A DNA stretch of 64,000 nt from Sandaracinus amylolyticus (GTDB lineage Bacteria; Myxococcota_A; Polyangia; Polyangiales; Sandaracinaceae), in contig NZ_CP011125.1 of NCBI RefSeq assembly GCF_000737325.1, forward strand, positions 8,866,001 to 8,930,000, written 5' to 3'. Position numbers and translations under genes: made by a program. Position 1 is the stretch's first letter. Each line of letters opens with the position of its first letter. The notes below the pieces were generated by a model. The model was not told where the DNA came from. It did no database searches and saw only the letters and a program-made list of their open reading frames with translations. This document shows, piece after piece, positions 63,626 to 64,000 of this stretch.

Positions 63626-64000
63626 TGCGCTTCCACGTCCTCGTCGCGCTGATGATCGTCGTGCTGCCCGCGCTCGGGCGCGCGCAGGACGCTCCACCCG
63701 AGGATCGCGCGGGCACGCTCTTCGAGCGCGGCGTCGAGCGCCTGCGCGAGGGCGATCACGAGGCGGCCGCGGCGGCGTTCCGCGAGTCGTATCGCCTCGC
63801 GCCGCGCGTCACGACGATGTGCAACCTCGCGCTCACCTACGATCGCTGGGGGCCCGAGCACCGCGCGCAGGCCGCGCGCGCCTACCGCACCTGCGCGCGC
63901 GACGACGACACCGGTCGGTTCCGCACGTTCGCCGAGCAGCGCGTCGCGGAGATCGAGCGCGAGATCGTGCTCAGCGAGAGCGAGCCCACCGAGCACGAGC
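63625..64000 (+). CDS. Exported TPR-type protein, N-terminal part (runs off window)
   Basis: ATG 63625 shares a base with the kinase stop. The signal peptide is MRFHVLVALMIVVLPALGRA with cleavage near RAQD. Then come helices in TPR spacing: GTLFERGVERLREGDHEAAA, FRESYRLAPRVTTMCNLALT, and an AARAYRTCARDDDTGRFRTF helix. The frame is open to the last base of the window. Genes of this type directly after Ser/Thr kinases are common in myxobacteria and may be part of the same signalling unit. Confidence 0.82.
   Translation, partial: MRFHVLVALMIVVLPALGRAQDAPPEDRAGTLFERGVERLREGDHEAAAAAFRESYRLAPRVTTMCNLALTYDRWGPEHRAQAARAYRTCARDDDTGRFRTFAEQRVAEIEREIVLSESEPTEHE

Overview
The window is very GC-rich, densely packed, Gram-negative DNA that reads as a myxobacterium, most likely a Sandaracinus-like member of the Polyangiales. 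The evidence is the combination of several transmembrane Ser/Thr kinases with PEGA or TPR tails, lipoproteins with long Asp/Ala/Gly-rich linkers, giant Cys-rich proteins built on CNxxDDDCDGxxDE repeats (MopE-like), and C-termini of the MYXO-CTERM type (Cys motif, hydrophobic helix, Arg cluster). This is inference from gene content; no rRNA or tRNA gene was seen.

Layout. 1-2.7 kb: end of a glycine-rich protein with a strong hairpin terminator, an IS110-family element, and 52-bp tandem repeats. 2.7-9.3 kb: a DUF2723 membrane protein, a zincin-type metalloprotease lipoprotein, then a reverse-strand pair (branched-chain-amino-acid-type binding protein and a GT-C membrane glycosyltransferase). 9.3-14.7 kb: a three-gene kinase operon and a separate PEGA kinase. 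14.7-18 kb: a hypothetical gene, moaE, moaD and a conserved myxobacterial protein. 18-25.7 kb: an SDR, a small lipoprotein, a large MYXO-CTERM surface protein and clpB. 25.9-33.2 kb: two paralogous small exported proteins, rpsU, a GH15 enzyme divergent from a hybrid histidine kinase, an RCC1-like protein and small genes.

33.2-39 kb is the accessory island. It is visibly less GC-biased and holds broken Rhs core pieces, three different C-terminal toxin tips, and four or five small genes placed as immunity genes, each starting at or overlapping the preceding toxin or immunity stop codon. No complete rhs gene is present, so it looks like an array of displaced toxin/immunity modules. One toxin tip (38612-38938) has no start codon and would be missed by ordinary gene calling. 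A deleted fragment of the neighbouring hybrid kinase lies just beside the island.

39-64 kb returns to chromosomal genes: a hypothetical gene, a nested-palindrome repeat array with an 83-bp period, a two-gene operon of giant Cys-rich surface proteins, glgC-glgA, an AraC regulator divergent from a two-gene hydrolase operon, a tight six-gene reverse operon (exchanger, GST, TPR-like, SnoaL-like; then Nudix, lipoprotein), and a lipoprotein divergent from a further Ser/Thr kinase with a truncated TPR-type gene at the window end.

Two general points stand out. Most operon junctions overlap as ATGA, GTGA, TTGA or TGATG. A hairpin repeat family sits just after the stop codons of clpB, the 945-aa Cys-rich gene and glgC, always in the same orientation relative to the gene.
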